From Devosia sp. ZB163 (GTDB lineage: Bacteria; Pseudomonadota; Alphaproteobacteria; Rhizobiales; Devosiaceae): DNA of 64,000 bases. Position 1 is the stretch's first letter; each line of letters begins with the position of its first letter. The position numbers were made by a program, and so were the translations under genes. Shown in pieces: positions 1 through 8,270 of the stretch. Where the stretch lies: positions 384,787 through 448,786 of the forward strand of contig NZ_JAQRMY010000003.1 in NCBI RefSeq assembly GCF_028613635.1, given 5' to 3'. The notes below the pieces were generated by a model. The model was not told the origin of the DNA. It ran no database searches and was given only the letters and a program-made list of their open reading frames with translations.

Positions 1-1
1 C

Positions 2-628
2 GCACAGGGGGCGCTGCTCGACAACGATCACGGCACCTATCCGTTCGTCACGTCGTCGAACACCGTCGCCGGCCAGGCGTCGGCCGGCTCGGGCCTTGGC
101 CCTACGGCGATCGGCTATGTTCTCGGTATCACAAAGGCTTACACGACGCGCGTGGGCGAGGGGCCGTTCCCGTGCGAGCTCGATGACGAGATCGGACGGC
201 ACCTTTCGACCGTCGGCCGCGAGGTCGGCGTGAACACCGGACGGCCCCGGCGCTGCGGCTGGTTCGATTCCGTACTTGTCCGACAGACCGTGAGAACATC
301 GGGGATAAACGGCATCGCGCTCACCAAACTGGATGTTCTCGATGGCCTCAAAGAGCTCAAAGTATGTGTGGGCTATGAGCTGGACGGTCAAAAAATTGAC
401 TACTTGCCTGCCTCAATGGGGGCACAAGCTGCTGTTAAGCCGATCTACGAAACCCTTGAGGGGTGGTCGGAGACAACAGCTGGGGCAAGAAGCTGGTCTG
501 AACTCCCGGCCCAAGCGGTGAAGTACGTTCGGTACATCGAGGAACTGATCGGGGCACCGGTAGCCATGCTGTCCACGAGCCCCGAACGTCTGGATACCAT
601 TCTGGTGCAGGACCCGTTCCAAGACTGA
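2..628 (+). CDS. purA: Adenylosuccinate synthetase, 3' part (5' end outside window)
   Basis: Adenylosuccinate synthetase makes adenylosuccinate from IMP, aspartate and GTP, the first committed step of AMP synthesis, in the cytoplasm. The open frame enters from the left edge without a start codon, so only about 208 C-terminal residues are seen. The family motifs are clear: [20 protein letters not shown] near the start, [10 protein letters not shown], and the [14 protein letters not shown] block that contributes to the IMP and GTP sites, followed by the usual VGYELDG and CVGY-type C-terminal segments. The frame ends normally at TGA, with no sign of damage. A 48-bp gap separates it from the next gene on the same strand, so the two may be cotranscribed. 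Confidence 0.97.
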   Translation, partial: AQGALLDNDHGTYPFVTSSNTVAGQASAGSGLGPTAIGYVLGITKAYTTRVGEGPFPCELDDEIGRHLSTVGREVGVNTGRPRRCGWFDSVLVRQTVRTSGINGIALTKLDVLDGLKELKVCVGYELDGQKIDYLPASMGAQAAVKPIYETLEGWSETTAGARSWSELPAQAVKYVRYIEELIGAPVAMLSTSPERLDTILVQDPFQD

Positions 629-676
629 GAATTTTTCGTTAGAACAGGCCCTAAAATTATGGATGTCGTTTAGCGA

Positions 677-2794
677 ATGGCGGACTACAAAGAGCTGTTG
701 CGCAGGGCCGTAGAGGCGCTGCCCGAGAATAACGGAGCGGCGCGTCGCGCGGTCTACGAGAAGGCACGCGCCGCGCTCGTGGGGCAGTTGCGCGCCATCA
801 ATCCGCCTCTCGCAGCTCGCGACATCACCGCGCACCGTCTCCAGCTCGAAGATTGCATCCGTCAGGTCGAGCAGGAAGCCAGCGAGGCCGTTATCGCCGG
901 CCTCGGCTCGGGCAAGGAAGACAATCCGCCCCCGCCGCCGGTCTATTTCGAGCCCCCGGCCAAGAAGGCTGCGCCCGCCGTGGCGCGTCCTGTCGCCAAG
1001 GCGGCGCCGGCTCCCGTCAAGGAGCCGCCCAGGCCGCTGCCGCCGGGCGGCACGATCGAGGAGATCATCGCTGCGGCCAATGCCGAGCAGACCCAGCCCC
1101 AGGCCGACCAGTCGCGCCAGATCGTGCGCGCCGACGCCAAGCCGATGGGCAAGCCCGTGCCCAAGCTCGTCCCTTCGAGCCGGCCGCAGATTGCCGCTCC
1201 CGTCATCCACGCTGCACACGCAGAGGATGAGGTAGAGGAAGAGGCGCCGCGCGCGCCCGTTCGTCCGAACAGCGGCGGTCGTCCGCTGCCGTCGATCGTC
1301 GCACGCGCCGAAGCCGCCAAGAGCCGTACCGGTAACGCCGCCTTCGGCGCACCCATCGGTGGCCCGGCCCGTGGCCCGGTACTCGAGCCGCGCCGTGACA
1401 TTGCCGCTCCCCGGCTTGAGCCGGCCGCCCGCAACGGTCAGGCAACCGCCCGCCAGCTCGAATCCGACCCGGTTGCCCTGTTCGAGGAGCCGCCGATCGC
1501 TGCCGCCATGTCGGCCGTGCGTGAAGTCGAAGTCGAGCCCGCTCCGGCGGATCCGCAGGGTGCGATCGATCGCGCCATCGCGACGCTCGACCGCGAGGCG
1601 CGTGGCGATGCTGATCTCGACGAGGGCCTGAATGCCTTCGACACCGAGGACGATGGTGACGAGGAGCCCGCGCACGTCAACGGTTTCGCGCCCTCCGTTC
1701 TCAAGGCCGACGCACCTTCGCGCCCGTTGCAGGGCAAGACGGCAAAGGCCACTGATTTCGCCCGCGATGCTCGTGCTCCGCGCAAGCGCGAGGCCGAGCC
1801 CCGGATCCCCCGTGCGCGCCAGGAAGATGACCGGCGCGGCCTCGGGGCCGTGACCATTTTCCTCATCGTGTTTGCGGTCCTGCTCGTTGGCGCCGGTGGC
1901 GCCGGCTTCTGGGCCTGGCGTGAGGGCTTTATCGATCTCGATGCCATGTTCGGGCGTGCGCCCACGACCGAGCAGGTTGCCACCGCTCCGGCTACTCCGG
2001 CCGAGACGACCGCCGAGGGTCCGGCGACGGGGCCGGGCAACACCGATACGCCCGCAGAAGCCGCGGCTCCGAAGGTCGAGCTCGAGCGCCTTGGCGCCGA
2101 TCCTGCCGCTGCTGCCGCGCCTGCTGCCGAAACCGCGGCGCTGCCGCTGGTCGAACCCAGTTCCGAACGGCTCGGGGCCGAGCCCACTCCGGCTGCCGCC
2201 GCCTCTGCCGAGCAGGCGGTCGCGGCCGTCGATCCGGCTAACCTTGCCGGCAGCCAGTCGCTGCTGCTCGAGGCCTCCGACAGCGGTACCACGGGCGCCG
2301 TCCCGTTCTCGGGCACGGTCGAGTGGAGCCAGGGGACCGACGAGATGGGCCTGCCCACTCTGGTCGGCAAGGCAAACATCCCGGCGCGCAACCTCGCCGT
2401 TGACGTGCTCATCCGCAAGAACTCCGACAGCAGCCTGCCGGCCAGCCACCTGATGGAAGTCAACTTCCGGGTGACCGACAGCTTCATCGGCGGTTCGATC
2501 GCGGGGCTCCCGGGCGTTCTGCTCAAGAACGAAGAACTGGTGCAGGGCACGCCGCTGGTCGGTGCTTCGGCCCGGGTCGTCGGCAACTCGTTCCTGTTTG
2601 CGCTCAGTGCCACGCCGGCCGATATCACGGCCAACTCGGCCCTGCTTACCTCGCGCAAGTGGATGGACCTCGCCCTGATCTACGCGACGGGCAAGCGCGC
2701 CATCATCACGCTCGAGAAGGACGCGACCGCAGAGAAGATGTTCGCCGACGTGGTGGCCGAGTGGAACAAGCAGGTCGCCGCACAGGCCAACTGA
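677..2794 (+). CDS. Large single-pass membrane protein, conserved hypothetical
   Basis: I do not recognise a named function. The 705-residue protein has a helical N-terminal segment (about residues 1-75), then roughly 300 residues rich in Pro, Ala and acidic residues that look disordered. A single hydrophobic helix follows at about residues 390-412 (IFLIVFAVLLVGAGGAGFWAW), then a second Ala/Pro/Glu-rich linker. A compact C-terminal domain (about 530-700) with alternating hydrophobic residues could be a beta-rich periplasmic module. Basic residues before the helix suggest the N-terminus is cytoplasmic and the C-domain periplasmic. It follows purA by 48 bp and is closed by a strong terminator. 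Proteins of this layout occur in Hyphomicrobiales, but no role is inferred. Confidence 0.85.
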   Translation: MADYKELLRRAVEALPENNGAARRAVYEKARAALVGQLRAINPPLAARDITAHRLQLEDCIRQVEQEASEAVIAGLGSGKEDNPPPPPVYFEPPAKKAAPAVARPVAKAAPAPVKEPPRPLPPGGTIEEIIAAANAEQTQPQADQSRQIVRADAKPMGKPVPKLVPSSRPQIAAPVIHAAHAEDEVEEEAPRAPVRPNSGGRPLPSIVARAEAAKSRTGNAAFGAPIGGPARGPVLEPRRDIAAPRLEPAARNGQATARQLESDPVALFEEPPIAAAMSAVREVEVEPAPADPQGAIDRAIATLDREARGDADLDEGLNAFDTEDDGDEEPAHVNGFAPSVLKADAPSRPLQGKTAKATDFARDARAPRKREAEPRIPRARQEDDRRGLGAVTIFLIVFAVLLVGAGGAGFWAWREGFIDLDAMFGRAPTTEQVATAPATPAETTAEGPATGPGNTDTPAEAAAPKVELERLGADPAAAAAPAAETAALPLVEPSSERLGAEPTPAAAASAEQAVAAVDPANLAGSQSLLLEASDSGTTGAVPFSGTVEWSQGTDEMGLPTLVGKANIPARNLAVDVLIRKNSDSSLPASHLMEVNFRVTDSFIGGSIAGLPGVLLKNEELVQGTPLVGASARVVGNSFLFALSATPADITANSALLTSRKWMDLALIYATGKRAIITLEKDATAEKMFADVVAEWNKQVAAQAN

Positions 2795-2815
2795 TCGCGT
2801 GAAACAGAATCATCG

Positions 2816-2848
2816 AAACGCCCGGGCCCCAGGTCCGGGCGTTTTTGC
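2816..2848 (+). terminator. Rho-independent terminator after the purA-membrane protein unit
   Basis: A perfect 10-bp stem, AAACGCCCGG with CCGGGCGTTT, encloses a 9-nt loop and runs into a T-rich tail (GTTTTTGCTTT). It lies 22 bp after the stop of the preceding gene. Confidence 0.9.
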
Positions 2849-2884
2849 TTTGTGGGGACCGCTGTTCACCGGCTGTGCCACATC

Positions 2885-2990
2885 GCCCCCTCGCCCCTCT
2901 GGGGAGAGGGCCGGGGTGAGGGGCGCCAAGCGCACCGATGGCGGCCCCTCACCCAGACCTCACGCCTCTGGGAAGAGGCGACGCGCCTTG
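2885..2990. repeat. Intergenic palindromic repeat (CCCCTC...GGGGAGAGGG family)
   Basis: Two inverted units face each other: CCCCTCTGGGGAGAGGG followed by GGGTGAGGGGCGCC, and later GGCGGCCCCTCACCC followed by CGCCTCTGGGAAGAGGCG. A related unit occurs at 54720-54765. Such REP-like palindromes are common between genes in this group of bacteria. The repeat fills most of the 227-bp gap after the terminator; I see no gene here. Confidence 0.75.
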
Positions 2991-3021
2991 CACCGCCATA
3001 CGCCCAACGACTAAAGCTGCT

Positions 3022-3165
3022 TCAACACCCGCGAAAGGCGTCGCGCAGGGCGTCGAGGTCGTCGAAGCCAATATCGCTGAGCCGCGCCGAGAGCCGGACG
3101 GCGCGCTGAACGTTCTCGAACATCTTCCGCCCCTCGGGGGAGCGGGCTGGGCTGGCTTCGGTCAT
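3022..3165 (-). CDS. Possible 47-residue protein at the end of the thiBPQ operon
   Basis: This short frame lies 55 bp after the stop of thiQ on the same strand. It begins MTEASPARSPEGRKMF and ends in FDDLDALRDAFRGC before TGA. Nearly every third codon position is G or C, as in neighbouring genes, and the translation is a plausible amphipathic helical protein. The ribosome binding site is weak. I know of no matching family. It may be a small cotranscribed protein of the thiamine operon or a chance frame. Confidence 0.45.
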   Translation of the reverse strand: MTEASPARSPEGRKMFENVQRAVRLSARLSDIGFDDLDALRDAFRGC

Positions 3166-3220
3166 AGCGCGGGTCCGGTGGAATCGATGGTAAGCCCATG
3201 CCGCCGGCTTGGCGTGCGCC

Positions 3221-3859
3221 TTATGTCTCGAACAGCATTCCGTCGCGCAGCTGGTAGCGCCGCGCTGCCAGTGCCTCGACGTCGTCCACGTGGTGGCTGA
3301 CCAGCAGGGTGATCCAGCCGTGCCGCGCGGTGAGCGCCTTCACCAGCGAGCGGATGGTGGTTCGCGTCTCGTCGTCGAGAGCGGAGAACGGCTCGTCGAG
3401 CAGCAGCACCGGCCGGTCACGGAGCAGGGTGCGGGCGAGCGCGACGCGCTGCCTCTCGCCGCCCGACAGGGTATCGGCCCGTTGCCCGAGCACATCGGGG
3501 AGGCCCACTTCGGTGAGGGCGGCGCTGATGAGCTGGTGCTTTTCGTCCCGCGGCTTGCCGCGGGGCAGGCCGAGTTCGAGGTTGTGGCCGGCAGAGAGGT
3601 GGTCGAACAGGGTCTCGGACTGGAACAGGATGGAGACCGGCCGTTCCTCCGGCTGGAGGCGGAGGAGGTCGATGCCGTCCAGTGTCAGCGTGCCGGCCGA
3701 GGGTTCGAGGAAACCGGCGACGAGGTCCAGCAGCGTCGACTTGCCGGCGCCGCTCTGGCCGCTGATGGCGGTGACCTCGCCCGGACGCGCCGAGAAGCTC
3801 AGGTCGAAGCGGCGGGTCGCGCCGGGATGCGTATAGGTCAGGTGGGAGGCTTCAAGCAT
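3221..3859 (-). CDS. thiQ: Thiamine ABC transporter ATP-binding protein
   Basis: This is the cytoplasmic ATPase that powers import of thiamine and its phosphates through ThiP. The 212-residue protein shows Walker A GQSGAGKST (34-42), the Q-loop glutamine at 80, the signature LSGGERQR (131-138) and Walker B VLLLDEP (151-157), followed by the SALDDETR D-loop region. The size matches ThiQ, which lacks the C-terminal regulatory domain of larger importer ATPases. Its start overlaps the end of thiP by 8 bp, so translation is probably coupled. The assignment as ThiQ rests on the thiB-thiP context and the upstream TPP riboswitch. Confidence 0.93.
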   Translation of the reverse strand: MLEASHLTYTHPGATRRFDLSFSARPGEVTAISGQSGAGKSTLLDLVAGFLEPSAGTLTLDGIDLLRLQPEERPVSILFQSETLFDHLSAGHNLELGLPRGKPRDEKHQLISAALTEVGLPDVLGQRADTLSGGERQRVALARTLLRDRPVLLLDEPFSALDDETRTTIRSLVKALTARHGWITLLVSHHVDDVEALAARRYQLRDGMLFET

Positions 3860-5462
3860 CGGTCAGCTTTCCAACCAGCTTCGGCAACAGCACGAAGGCG
3901 GTGATAGTGAGGACGAGCATCAGCGCGGCGATGGCGGCGGCGTCATTGCTGCGATAGGCGCCGAGGGCCCGGTACATGAGGAGCGGCAGCGTCGCGAAGT
4001 CCTCGGTGCCGAACAGGGCGATGACGCCGAGATCCCCAAGCGAGAAGCAGAAGCTCAGGGCGAGGACGACGCCGATATCGCGTCCGATCAGCGGCCACTC
4101 GACCGCACGGAACTGCTGCCAGCCCGTCAATCCGAGCGAACGGATCAGGCGGCCGCGCTTCTCCGCGATAGCGTCGAGCGGCGGAGCCAGGGTCGCGAGC
4201 GCGAAGGGCAGCGACAGCAGCGCGTTGGCGCAGAGCACCACGACCGGAGCCGCCGTCTCGGGCAGCAGTCCGGCGTTGCGGACGAGGAGGAACGCGCCGA
4301 GCGAGAGAACAACCGCGGGCACCGCGAGGTAGGCGTAGGCAGGAGCGCCGATGCTGATCCGCAGCAGCGGGGCCCGGGTGGCAGCCCGTCCAAGACCCAC
4401 GCCAAGGGCGAGAGTCAGCGTCAGAAGCGCCGATCCGGTGCCGATAGCGAGACTGGTGCCGAGCGCCCGCCAGAAGCTGGCCCGGCTCATCACATCCGCG
4501 ATGCCAGGACCGATACCATCGATCAGGATGGCGACGAGCGGCATGGCGAAACCGACGATACCGAATGCGAGCACCGCCCACTGCAATGCCCGGGTGAGGC
4601 CGTGGTCGCGCCAGCGCGGCGGCGCCGAGGCCCCTGTGCTGGCGGAGACGGGAGCGAAAGCTGCGGCAGCGAGAATGATGCTGCTGCAGATGCCGATCTG
4701 GACCAGCGCCAGCGTCACCGCGCCCTGGAGGTCGAAGTCGAGCCGGACGGCCGCATAGATCGCGACTTCGAGCGTCTGGTTCGCCGGACCGCCGCCGAGG
4801 AGGAGGACGATCGGGAAGCTCGTGAAGGCGAGGAGGAAAATGATGGCGGCGAGACCGGGGAGCGACGAGGCCAGCATCGGCCAGTCGATCACCCGGAAGC
4901 GCGTCCATGGGCTCAGCGCCAGGCTTTGTCCCGTCTTCAGCCGCCGCTCGGGAATGGCGTCGAGCCGCGCGAGGAGGATGCGGGCGGCAAAGGCGCCGTC
5001 GAGGATGACGTGGGCGGCAAGGATGCCGCCGAGGCCGAAGATGGGGACCTCGAACGAGTGACCGGTCAGCGCCAGCGCAGTCTGGTTGATCCAGCCGGAG
5101 CGGCCCCACACGGCGAGCAGTCCGAAAGCGACGATCAGTCCCGGCGTGACGATGGCCGAGGCGAAGAGCCCGACGATCAGGTCGCGGCCAGGGAAGCGCA
5201 GGCGGTTCAGCGCCCAGGCGATCGCCGTGCCGACGAGCAGCGACAGCACGGTGGTGAGCCCGGCCTGGATGCTGGTCATCCCGACGAGATGCAGGACGTC
5301 GACACGGGAGGATTGCGCCGCAGCACCCGCCGCGGTCGTGAAAATCGCGTAGAGCACCGCCACCACCAGAGTGGCGATGGCGGTGGCGATGGCCGCCCCG
5401 GCGAAAAGCCGGAGCGGGCGGTTGGGCAGGGTGCGGCTATTGAAGGGCGGCGAGAGCAGCAT
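3852..5462 (-). CDS. thiP: Thiamine ABC transporter permease
   Basis: This inner-membrane permease forms the channel for thiamine uptake. The protein is about 536 residues with roughly twelve hydrophobic helices in two homologous halves, the fused two-domain layout of ThiP. Each half carries an EAA-type loop for contact with the ATPase, for example in the segments around LALSPWTRFRVIDWPML and SLGLTGWQQFRAVEWPL. The start is uncertain: ATG at 5462 overlaps thiB by 26 bp, ATG at 5480 by 44 bp, and a TTG lies at 5489. None has a strong ribosome binding site, which fits coupling to thiB translation. Confidence 0.93.
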   Translation of the reverse strand: MLLSPPFNSRTLPNRPLRLFAGAAIATAIATLVVAVLYAIFTTAAGAAAQSSRVDVLHLVGMTSIQAGLTTVLSLLVGTAIAWALNRLRFPGRDLIVGLFASAIVTPGLIVAFGLLAVWGRSGWINQTALALTGHSFEVPIFGLGGILAAHVILDGAFAARILLARLDAIPERRLKTGQSLALSPWTRFRVIDWPMLASSLPGLAAIIFLLAFTSFPIVLLLGGGPANQTLEVAIYAAVRLDFDLQGAVTLALVQIGICSSIILAAAAFAPVSASTGASAPPRWRDHGLTRALQWAVLAFGIVGFAMPLVAILIDGIGPGIADVMSRASFWRALGTSLAIGTGSALLTLTLALGVGLGRAATRAPLLRISIGAPAYAYLAVPAVVLSLGAFLLVRNAGLLPETAAPVVVLCANALLSLPFALATLAPPLDAIAEKRGRLIRSLGLTGWQQFRAVEWPLIGRDIGVVLALSFCFSLGDLGVIALFGTEDFATLPLLMYRALGAYRSNDAAAIAALMLVLTITAFVLLPKLVGKLTDA

Positions 5463-6429
5463 CGACCCAGGCCCGACCATTGGCAGCAAGCGTCGCTTCG
5501 TCGATCGGAAGCACCTTGTCGGGCGGCGTGCCGAACGCCGCCGGCAGCTCGTCGCCGATGTCGATGACCGGGTACATCCAGTTGGTGGTCGGGATGATCT
5601 TCTGCGCCTCAGGCGTCATGAGATAGGCGAGGAACGCCTTGCCGAGGTCGGGCTGGTCCGAGCTCTTGAGAATGCCGGCAACCTCGACCTGCGCCACGTA
5701 GCCCTCGGAGAAGGGGGCGTAGGCGTAGTTGTCCTTCTGCTCGGCAATGGCGTGGTAGGCGGGCGAGGTGGTGTAGCTCAGCACCATGTCGGCCTGGCCG
5801 TCGAGGAAGAGGCCATAGGCCTCGCTCCAGCCGCGCGTCATGGTCAGCACATGCGGCTTCAATCCCTTCCAGATCTCGGGGGCGCGATCGCCGTAGGCCG
5901 CTTGAATCCACAGCACGTGGCCGAGGCCGGGAGTGGACGAACGCGGGTCCTGGATCACGACCTTGAAGCTGTCGGGCAGTGCGATCAGTTCCTCGAACGA
6001 GGTCGGCGGATTTGGCGTCTTCGCCTTGTCATAGACATAGGCGAAATAGCCGTAGTCGAAGGGGATGAACTCGGGATCGCTCCAGGGCAGGACGAGGCCT
6101 TCGGGCGTCAGTCCGTGCGGCGCGAAGAGGCCGGTGGCGCGGGCCTCGCCGGAGGTTGCGGTATCGAGGCCGAGGACGACGTCTGCCTTGGTCGCTGTAC
6201 CCTCGAGCTGCACCTTCCTCAAGTTCGAGATCGCGTCCTCGGAGGTCGTGAACGCGATGGTGCAGTTGCAGGTCTTTTCGAAGCCGGCCTTGAGTAGCGG
6301 CCCCGGGCCCCACTCGGAGGCAAAGCCGTCATAGGTGTAGACGTCGAGGACCGGCTTGTCCTCAGCGAGGGCAGGTGAAGCGGTGGCGCAGATAACTGCC
6401 GCCAACGCGAAGAGCTTGAACGAACGCAT
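5437..6429 (-). CDS. thiB: Thiamine-binding periplasmic protein
   Basis: This protein captures thiamine in the periplasm and delivers it to ThiP. From ATG 6429 it has 330 residues with a clear signal peptide (MRSFKLFALAAVICATASPALA). The mature part begins with VLDVYTYDGFASEWGPGP, typical of ThiB, and contains the conserved LGLDTAT and FDYGYFAYVYDK segments. The frame is open up to 6504, but the upstream Met codons lie in or next to the riboswitch. The 6429 start has a good ribosome binding site (GAAGGGAAC) and a proper signal peptide. It is the first gene of thiBPQ, controlled by a TPP riboswitch. Confidence 0.95.
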   Translation of the reverse strand: MRSFKLFALAAVICATASPALAEDKPVLDVYTYDGFASEWGPGPLLKAGFEKTCNCTIAFTTSEDAISNLRKVQLEGTATKADVVLGLDTATSGEARATGLFAPHGLTPEGLVLPWSDPEFIPFDYGYFAYVYDKAKTPNPPTSFEELIALPDSFKVVIQDPRSSTPGLGHVLWIQAAYGDRAPEIWKGLKPHVLTMTRGWSEAYGLFLDGQADMVLSYTTSPAYHAIAEQKDNYAYAPFSEGYVAQVEVAGILKSSDQPDLGKAFLAYLMTPEAQKIIPTTNWMYPVIDIGDELPAAFGTPPDKVLPIDEATLAANGRAWVDAALAALQ

Positions 6430-6507
6430 GTCGTTCCCTTCGGTTTGCGGCCATGTGGATTGAAGGGCACGTGCATGGATCGGACGCCTGGGCGCCCTTG
6501 CCATCTC

Positions 6508-6588
6508 GAACTTCCTCCGCCAGCATGACCTGGTTCAGGTTCAATGGGTAACTCTCAGCTCCGGATCAACCGGAACACCCCAGCGAGA
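6508..6588 (-). ncRNA. TPP riboswitch (THI element) upstream of thiB
   Basis: Read on the minus strand, the leader contains the diagnostic TPP-aptamer blocks in order: GGGGTG, GGAGCTGAGAG followed by TTACCC, GAACCTGAACCAGGTCATGC, and GGCGGAGGAAG. The CTGAGAG and GAACCTGA motifs form the pyrimidine- and pyrophosphate-sensing arms. An inverted repeat, AAGGGC (6463-6468) with GCCCTT (6494-6499), lies between the aptamer and the thiB ribosome binding site. It has no U-run after it, so control is more likely at translation, or by a less canonical terminator. Thiamine pyrophosphate should repress thiBPQ. Confidence 0.95.
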
Positions 6589-6596
6589 CGCCCTGA

Positions 6597-6625
6597 GACA
6601 TAGACAGAGTTTCCCCTCCGTGCAA
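6597..6625 (-). promoter_or_regulatory. Candidate sigma-70 promoter for the thiBPQ leader
   Basis: On the minus strand TTGCAC (6625-6620) is followed by a 17-bp spacer and TATGTC (6602-6597). A start site near 6590 would begin the transcript exactly at the 5' edge of the TPP aptamer. The -35 box overlaps the apparent GTG start of the divergent thiN gene. Confidence 0.6.
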
Positions 6626-7318
6626 GCACATGCCCCTCAGCCTTCCGTCGCTGTGTTCGACGACCTTCTCGTCGTCGTGGGCGGTGGAACTGTCGACAAC
6701 GACCTGATCCAGGAGCTCTACGCCTCGGGCGGGCATCTGGTGGGCGCCGATGGCGGCGCCGACCAGATCGTTGCGGCCGGGCTCAAGCCTGAACTGATCG
6801 TGGGCGATTTCGACTCGCTCAAGAACCCGCACTCGTGGCTGGGCAAGACGCGGCTCATGCAGATCAGCGAGCAGATGACCACCGACTTCGAGAAGGCGCT
6901 CTACTCGACCCGCGCCCCCGTGACGGTGGCGCTGGGCATGACCGGGCGGCGCTTCGACCATACGCTGGCCGCGCTCGACGCGGTCGCCAAGTACGCGCAT
7001 CGCCGCCGCATCGTGCTGGTCGACGAGCAGGACATCGCGCTGGGCCTGACCGAGACGTTTTCGTTCAAGGTCGAGCCGGGCGAGCGCGTGTCGCTCCATC
7101 CGCTGATGCCGGTGACCTTCTGGCGCTCGGACGGGCTCAAGTACCCGCTGGATGCGGTCAAGCTCGCGCCCGGCGTGCGCACCGGAACTTCGAACGAAGC
7201 CCTGAGCGGCCCGTTCACCGTGGTGCCGGAAGAGGGGGTGCATGCGCCCTATCTGCTCATCCTGCCGCGCAAGTACCTGGCGTCGCTGATCGCCAAGCTG
7301 CTGCTCGAAAAGCGGTAG
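6620..7318 (+). CDS. thiN: Thiamine pyrophosphokinase (thiamine diphosphokinase)
   Basis: This enzyme transfers pyrophosphate from ATP to thiamine, making TPP directly from the vitamin imported by the divergent ThiBPQ system. The 232-residue protein carries the family motifs GADGGAD, IVGDFDS, TTDFEKAL (acid-rich catalytic region) and MTGRRFDHTLAAL, then the C-terminal beta domain. The start is GTG at 6620 or GTG at 6653, and neither has a Shine-Dalgarno sequence. The 6620 codon overlaps the -35 box of the thiB promoter, so transcripts may be nearly leaderless. The bacterial symbol thiN is used here by function. Confidence 0.93.
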   Translation: MQAHAPQPSVAVFDDLLVVVGGGTVDNDLIQELYASGGHLVGADGGADQIVAAGLKPELIVGDFDSLKNPHSWLGKTRLMQISEQMTTDFEKALYSTRAPVTVALGMTGRRFDHTLAALDAVAKYAHRRRIVLVDEQDIALGLTETFSFKVEPGERVSLHPLMPVTFWRSDGLKYPLDAVKLAPGVRTGTSNEALSGPFTVVPEEGVHAPYLLILPRKYLASLIAKLLLEKR

Positions 7319-7425
7319 CTGTTCGTCGCGGTCACACTGCAGATGAATCCGGCAAGTAACTGCGGGGCCATCCAAATTCCGCCAACATCGTTCTTCATCC
7401 CCGCCGGCATAACTTGGGGCATATC

Positions 7426-8214
7426 GTGAAAGCATTGTTTTTGGCGCTGGTGCTGGCGCTTGCCGGTGTTTCGGCGGGCCGGGCCGAGGTGGTTTGTACG
7501 CTCATGGTGGATGCGGGCAGCGGTGCGGTCCGCCTGCAGGAGGGCGGCGGGTGCGAGGTGCCAGCCGCGCCGGCCTCGACCTTCAAGGTGCCGCTGGCGG
7601 TGATGGGGTTCGACGCCGGCGTGCTCGCCTCGCGCACCGAGCCGGCCTGGCCGTACAAGGAGGAGTATCGAGCCCAGCGGCCGCGGTGGCGGGTGACCAT
7701 AACGCCCGAGAGCTGGGTGCATGAATCGGTGCTGTGGTACTCGCGCGAGCTGGTGCAGCGCCTGGGGGCCAGCAAGTTCGCCCGCTATGTCGCAGCCTTC
7801 GACTATGGCAATGCCGATGTCAGCGGCGACCCGCGCCGCAACAACGGCCTGACCCATTCGTGGCTCAACTCGTCGCTGAAAATCACGCCGGCCGGGCAGG
7901 TGCAGTTCTTCCGCCGGATGCTGGCGGGCGAGCTACCGGTCACGGCCGAGGCGCATCGGCTGACCATGGACGTCATGCCGAAGTTCCTCGCCGGGCGCTG
8001 GATGGTCTGGGGCAAGACCGGCACGTACTACGAGCGCCACGGCGATGGTTCGACCAACACCAATCGCCAGTACGGCTGGTTCGTGGGCTGGGCGGAGCAG
8101 GGCAAGGAGCGACTGGTCTTTGCCTACCTGATCCACGACACCAAGAAGATCGGCACCCCCGCGGGCCCGCGGGCGCGCGACGCGCTGCTGGCGCGCTTTT
8201 CCAAGCTCGGCTGA
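7426..8214 (+). CDS. Class D (OXA-type) beta-lactamase
   Basis: This is a serine beta-lactamase of the OXA class, exported to the periplasm and expected to hydrolyse penicillin-type substrates. The 262-residue protein has a signal peptide (1-20) and all class D marks: S51-T-F-K54, S101-V-L103 (the SxV motif with Leu in place of Val), Y127-G-N129, a Trp at 146 in the omega-loop-like segment, and K197-T-G199. The start is GTG 7426, preceded by GGGG at a normal distance; an in-frame TTG lies at 7414. It stands alone between thiN and rpoH with a terminator behind it and no mobile DNA nearby, so it looks like an intrinsic chromosomal enzyme. Spectrum cannot be read from sequence. Confidence 0.92.
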   Translation: MKALFLALVLALAGVSAGRAEVVCTLMVDAGSGAVRLQEGGGCEVPAAPASTFKVPLAVMGFDAGVLASRTEPAWPYKEEYRAQRPRWRVTITPESWVHESVLWYSRELVQRLGASKFARYVAAFDYGNADVSGDPRRNNGLTHSWLNSSLKITPAGQVQFFRRMLAGELPVTAEAHRLTMDVMPKFLAGRWMVWGKTGTYYERHGDGSTNTNRQYGWFVGWAEQGKERLVFAYLIHDTKKIGTPAGPRARDALLARFSKLG

Positions 8215-8226
8215 GCCCGGAAACAA

Positions 8227-8250
8227 AAAGGCCGCCCGGAGGCGGCCTTT
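8227..8250. terminator. Bidirectional terminator between the beta-lactamase and rpoH
   Basis: A perfect 10-bp stem, AAAGGCCGCC with GGCGGCCTTT, has a 4-nt loop. It is preceded by an A-run and followed by T-rich sequence, so it can end both converging transcripts. Confidence 0.9.
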
Positions 8251-8270
8251 CTTTATCGTGCTGACAATCG

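Noticed and set aside
413-2449. 678-residue minus-strand frame opposite the large membrane protein
   Set aside because: It is antisense to a gene with better codon use. Its translation is Arg/Gly-rich and low complexity, typical of antisense frames in GC-rich DNA.
6463-6499. AAGGGC/GCCCTT hairpin after the TPP aptamer as an intrinsic terminator
   Set aside because: No U-run follows on the minus strand, so I treat it only as a possible part of the expression platform.
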